64,000 nucleotides of DNA, taken from assembly GCF_018613235.1 (NCBI RefSeq), contig NZ_JAGGQP010000017.1, positions 1 through 64,000 on the forward strand, in the 5' to 3' direction. The first letter of the stretch is position 1. Every line of letters begins with the position of its first letter. Shown here in pieces: positions 61,406 through 64,000 of the stretch. The notes beneath the pieces are model-generated. The model saw only the letters and a program-made list of their open reading frames with translations, ran no database searches and had not been told where the DNA came from. This DNA comes from Bacillus sp. ISL-41 (GTDB taxonomy: Bacteria > Bacillota > Bacilli > Bacillales > Cytobacillaceae). The translations under genes and the position numbers were made by a program.

Positions 61406-61573
61406 GAAAAAAAGCTTAATCAGATGCTGGTTAGTGGGCATAGAAGCTCATTTTTATTTTTTTCTAGAACTGAGCAAACGAAACTGCTATAATCGAATTT
61501 ATATTTTAAAAATTCAGATGAATCAACCTCAACGAAAACATCAGGAATGAATGAACAGTAAAGGGGAATGTCC

Positions 61574-62755
61574 ATGAACATCTACGGATCAGAAAAGATT
61601 AGAAAAATGACATCCAGCATCTTTCAGGAAGTGGTTGACCGTAAACAGGCGGCCTTGATGAACGGGAAAGATGTGATTGACCTGAGTATTGGGAGTCCGG
61701 ATTTTGGACCGCCTTCTTTTGTCATGGAGGAACTTGCTAAATATTCGGTGGATCCGGGGAAGTATGGATACACACTCAAGGGAATTAGTGAGTTTAACGA
61801 GGCGGTAAAATATTTTTACCATCAGCGTTATTCGGTTGAACTGGAAGCAGAAAGCGAAGTCCTGCAGCTGATGGGCTCGCAGGATGGACTTGCACATCTT
61901 GCAACTGCAATTATTGATCCAGGTGATTATGTACTTGTTCCAGATCCAGGGTATCCAATCTATGAAGCTAGCGTTACCATTGCGGGCGGAACTATTTATC
62001 CTATGCCTTTGCGGGAGGAAAATAACTTTTTGCCTCAGCTTAATGAGATTCCTCTAGAAATTTTACAAAAAACAAAAATGATGATCTTGAGCTATCCTGG
62101 AAATCCTGTCACTGCACTTGCTGATATCAGCTTTTTTGAACAGGTGGTCGAATTCGCCAAAGTACATAATATCCTGGTCGTACATGATTTCGCTTATTCT
62201 GAATTGATTTATGATGGGAACCCGCAAATCAGTTTCTTATCCATACCGGGTGCAAAGGAAGTTGGTGTAGAGTTCAATTCACTCTCAAAAACTTTCAATA
62301 TGGCAGGCTGCCGCATAGGCTACGTCGCTGGAAACTCACAGGTTATCAATATTCTTGCTTCCTTTAAATCACATATCGATTACGGAATCTTTTACCCAAT
62401 CCAAAAAGCAGCAATTGCAGCACTTACTTCTGATTATGCTTTCCTGAAGAGTCAGCTCAAGCAGTATGAAGCGCGGCGGGATGCTTTAGTATCAGGGTTT
62501 CGGGACAGCGGTTGGGAAGTGGCTAATTCTCCGGCAACGATGTTTGTATGGGCTAAAATTCCTGACGGCTGGAAATCCCGCGATTTTGCCTTCAAGCTAA
62601 TTGATGAAGAAGGGATTGCCGTCGTTCCTGGTGATGCTTTTGGCAAACAAGGCGAAGGGTATGTCAGAATCGCTATGGTTCAGCCTCCAGAAAGACTAAT
62701 AGAGGCATCTCAGCGGGTAAATAAATTTCTGTCAGTGTTTCCGGTTGAAATATAA
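61574..62755 (+). CDS. Class I/II PLP aminotransferase (PatA/DapL-like)
   Basis: A 393-residue fold-type I aminotransferase: LSIGSPDFGPP, LMGSQDGLAHL, SYPGNPVTALAD, and the PLP Lys in SLSKTFNMAGCRIGY, ending with an Arg-containing VRIAMV block. It may act on LL-diaminopimelate or aromatic/N-acetyl amino acids; the motifs do not separate these. ATG 61574 is spaced for AAGGGG; ATG 61568 is too near. Confidence 0.83.
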   Translation: MNIYGSEKIRKMTSSIFQEVVDRKQAALMNGKDVIDLSIGSPDFGPPSFVMEELAKYSVDPGKYGYTLKGISEFNEAVKYFYHQRYSVELEAESEVLQLMGSQDGLAHLATAIIDPGDYVLVPDPGYPIYEASVTIAGGTIYPMPLREENNFLPQLNEIPLEILQKTKMMILSYPGNPVTALADISFFEQVVEFAKVHNILVVHDFAYSELIYDGNPQISFLSIPGAKEVGVEFNSLSKTFNMAGCRIGYVAGNSQVINILASFKSHIDYGIFYPIQKAAIAALTSDYAFLKSQLKQYEARRDALVSGFRDSGWEVANSPATMFVWAKIPDGWKSRDFAFKLIDEEGIAVVPGDAFGKQGEGYVRIAMVQPPERLIEASQRVNKFLSVFPVEI

Positions 62756-62774
62756 AAATATTTCGATAAACGAA

Positions 62775-62803
62775 TTGACTTTTGTTAGAATTTAGAATAT
62801 TAT
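62775..62803 (+). promoter_or_regulatory. Promoter of the S-box leader
   Basis: TTGACT (62775-62780) and TATTAT (62798-62803) are separated by 17 bp, about 35 bp upstream of the riboswitch. Confidence 0.7.
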
Positions 62804-62835
62804 CACTTTATTAAACTAAAATTTAATACATGATG

Positions 62836-62947
62836 TCTTCTTATCAAGAGAGGTGGAGGGAAAGGCCCTGCGAAACCTCGGCAACAGGTTCTGAATGAAT
62901 ACTGTGCCAATTCCTGCGGACAATTTTGTCTGAAAGATGAGAAGAGA
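62836..62947 (+). ncRNA. SAM-I (S-box) riboswitch
   Basis: The leader has all S-box blocks: CTTATCAAGAGAGGTGGAGG, GGCCCTGCGAAACCTCGGCAACA (read in two parts, 62864-62886), TGTGCCAATTCCTGC and a closing GATGAGAAG. Bound S-adenosylmethionine favours the terminator at 62958-62985 and shuts off the downstream monooxygenase gene; expression rises in sulfur or methionine shortage. Confidence 0.95.
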
Positions 62948-62957
62948 GTAATCTATG

Positions 62958-62985
62958 GCTCTCTTCTTAAAGAAGGGAGCTTTTT
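62958..62985 (+). terminator. SAM-controlled intrinsic terminator
   Basis: GCTCTCTTC (62958-62966) pairs with GAAGGGAGC (62972-62980) followed by T5. The upstream GAGAG segment at 62943-62948 can pair with part of the first arm as antiterminator. Confidence 0.88.
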
Positions 62986-63085
62986 GTGTTTAGGAGGCTT
63001 ATTTTTAAGTCTCTAATGTTTTACCTGTAAAACCAACTTATCGGGTTGGTTAAGTTGAGTTTAAATGAGCAGAGGAGAGATTGTG

Positions 63086-64000
63086 ATGAAGTATGGATTT
63101 TGGCTGCCTATATTTGGCGGATGGCTAAGGAATGTAGAGGATGAAAACATGCCGCCTACCTTTGATTATGCAAAGCAGGTGATTCAGTCAGCAGAAGAGT
63201 GGGGCTACTCAACCACATTGATTGCCGAATTATATCTGAATGATATTAAAGGCCCTGAGCATAACTCCCTAGAAGCCTGGACAACAGCTGCTGCTTTGGC
63301 TTCTATGACTGAAAAAATCGAGATCATGGCTGCTGTAAGGCCAGGTTTCCACAATCCTGCAGTCACAGCAAAGATGGCGGCAAACATAGACCAAATCAGC
63401 AGCGGGCGATTTACCCTCAATGTTGTTTCTGCCTGGTGGGAGGAAGAAGCGCGTCAGTACGGCGGGATTTTTACCGAACATGATGAAAGATATGAGCGGA
63501 CTACGGAGTTCATTGATGTACTCAAGGGACTATGGAGTGAAGATAGCTTCTCTTATGAAGGCAAGTTTTATCAGCTGAAGGATACGAAGCTGTTCCCGAA
63601 ACCAGTCCAGCGTCCAAATCCAGTTCTATATGCTGGCGGGGAAAGTCCAAAGGGAAAACAGACCATTGTTGAAAAATGTGATGCCTATGTCATGCATGGC
63701 GGAACAGTAGAAGAAATTGGACGGAAAATAACAGATATGAAAGACCGCAGAGCTGCTACGTCAAATCCAGCATTGTCGGTGTTCGGAATGGCTGCCTATG
63801 TCATTTGCCGCGACACTGAAGAAGAAGCATTTGCGGAATTGGAACGGATCACGACTGTAAAGGAATCAAGTGCCTATGCTGGCTTTAAGGATTTCACAAG
63901 CAAATCCCAGCTTGAACAGCAAATCCAGCTTCAGGATTATTCGGTTTCCAACAGGGGGTTACGCCCTAATTTGGTTGGCACTCCTGAACAAATCGCCGAG
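63086..64000 (+). CDS. sfnG: Dimethylsulfone monooxygenase-like flavin enzyme (SfnG-like; 3' end outside window)
   Basis: 305 residues of a luciferase-like (LLM) flavin monooxygenase are present. FWLPIFGGWLRNVEDE at the start, LIAELYLNDIKGPEHNSLEAWT, AAVRPGFHNPA and NVVSAWWEEEARQYGG closely follow SfnG, which with FMNH2 splits dimethylsulfone to methanesulfinate. The S-box riboswitch upstream fits a sulfur-scavenging role. ATG 63086 is six bases from AGGAGAG. The reading frame continues past the window edge. Confidence 0.85.
   Translation, partial: MKYGFWLPIFGGWLRNVEDENMPPTFDYAKQVIQSAEEWGYSTTLIAELYLNDIKGPEHNSLEAWTTAAALASMTEKIEIMAAVRPGFHNPAVTAKMAANIDQISSGRFTLNVVSAWWEEEARQYGGIFTEHDERYERTTEFIDVLKGLWSEDSFSYEGKFYQLKDTKLFPKPVQRPNPVLYAGGESPKGKQTIVEKCDAYVMHGGTVEEIGRKITDMKDRRAATSNPALSVFGMAAYVICRDTEEEAFAELERITTVKESSAYAGFKDFTSKSQLEQQIQLQDYSVSNRGLRPNLVGTPEQIAE

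Overview
The window comes from a low-GC, spore-forming Gram-positive bacterium of the Bacillaceae (Bacillus/Mesobacillus/Neobacillus type). The evidence is AGGAGG ribosome sites with frequent GTG/TTG starts, spore-wall hydrolases (SleB/CwlJ-like and YaaH/SleL-like), an S-box (SAM-I) riboswitch, a LexA box of the Bacillus type, and YolD, DUF1450 and DUF3891 families. Almost all genes are on the + strand.

Layout. 1-1700: the end of an M3-type peptidase gene and an unknown lipoprotein. 2018-9191: a paeninodin-type lasso-peptide operon: cyclase, 50-residue precursor, HPr-kinase-like tailoring kinase, RRE/PqqD-like B1, B2 protease, nucleotidyltransferase and ABC exporter. 9224-21650: an eps-type exopolysaccharide operon (Wzz-like, BY-kinase, EAR antitermination RNA, the EpsC/L/M/N bacillosamine-type pathway, GalU, GalE, EpsG-like polymerase, glycosyltransferases). 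It also carries a SinR-like repressor gene and a tiny Sda-like ORF. 21689-34262: a second polysaccharide block with a PglK-like ABC transporter, glycosyltransferases, a complete Kdo pathway (KdsA, KdsD, KdsC, two KdsB-like proteins), three free-standing MptE/DUF115-family proteins and a DRE-TIM aldolase with a C-terminal domain resembling them. 34524-40152: a third block making UDP-GalNAcA-type precursors plus glycosyltransferases. 40174-44988: a second RiPP-like operon with a Gly/Asn-repeat precursor carrying two Cys, an HPr-kinase-like protein, a PqqD-like protein, an S26-type peptidase, an ABC exporter and a nucleotidyltransferase, but no lasso cyclase and no B2. 44994-64000: ordinary chromosomal genes (LCP ligase, small conserved proteins, spore hydrolases, ABC transporter, SOS-controlled yolD, rpiA, sigma factor with a ClpP paralogue, aminotransferase, SAM riboswitch with sfnG).

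How it fits together. A 16-bp palindrome close to GTTCTYTATARAGAAC occurs upstream of all five accessory transcription units. Its half-site GTTCTYT is the known SinR consensus, and a SinR homologue is encoded inside the eps operon. In the lasso and eps promoters the box fills the 17-bp spacer between the -35 and -10 elements. The simplest model is one biofilm-type regulon that co-controls two or three surface polysaccharides and two modified peptides. The most novel points are the Kdo pathway in a Gram-positive with DUF115 proteins as candidate Kdo transferases, and the cyclase-less second RiPP operon. Coordinates and motifs were read directly from the sequence. Family names come from recognised motifs and no database search was run.
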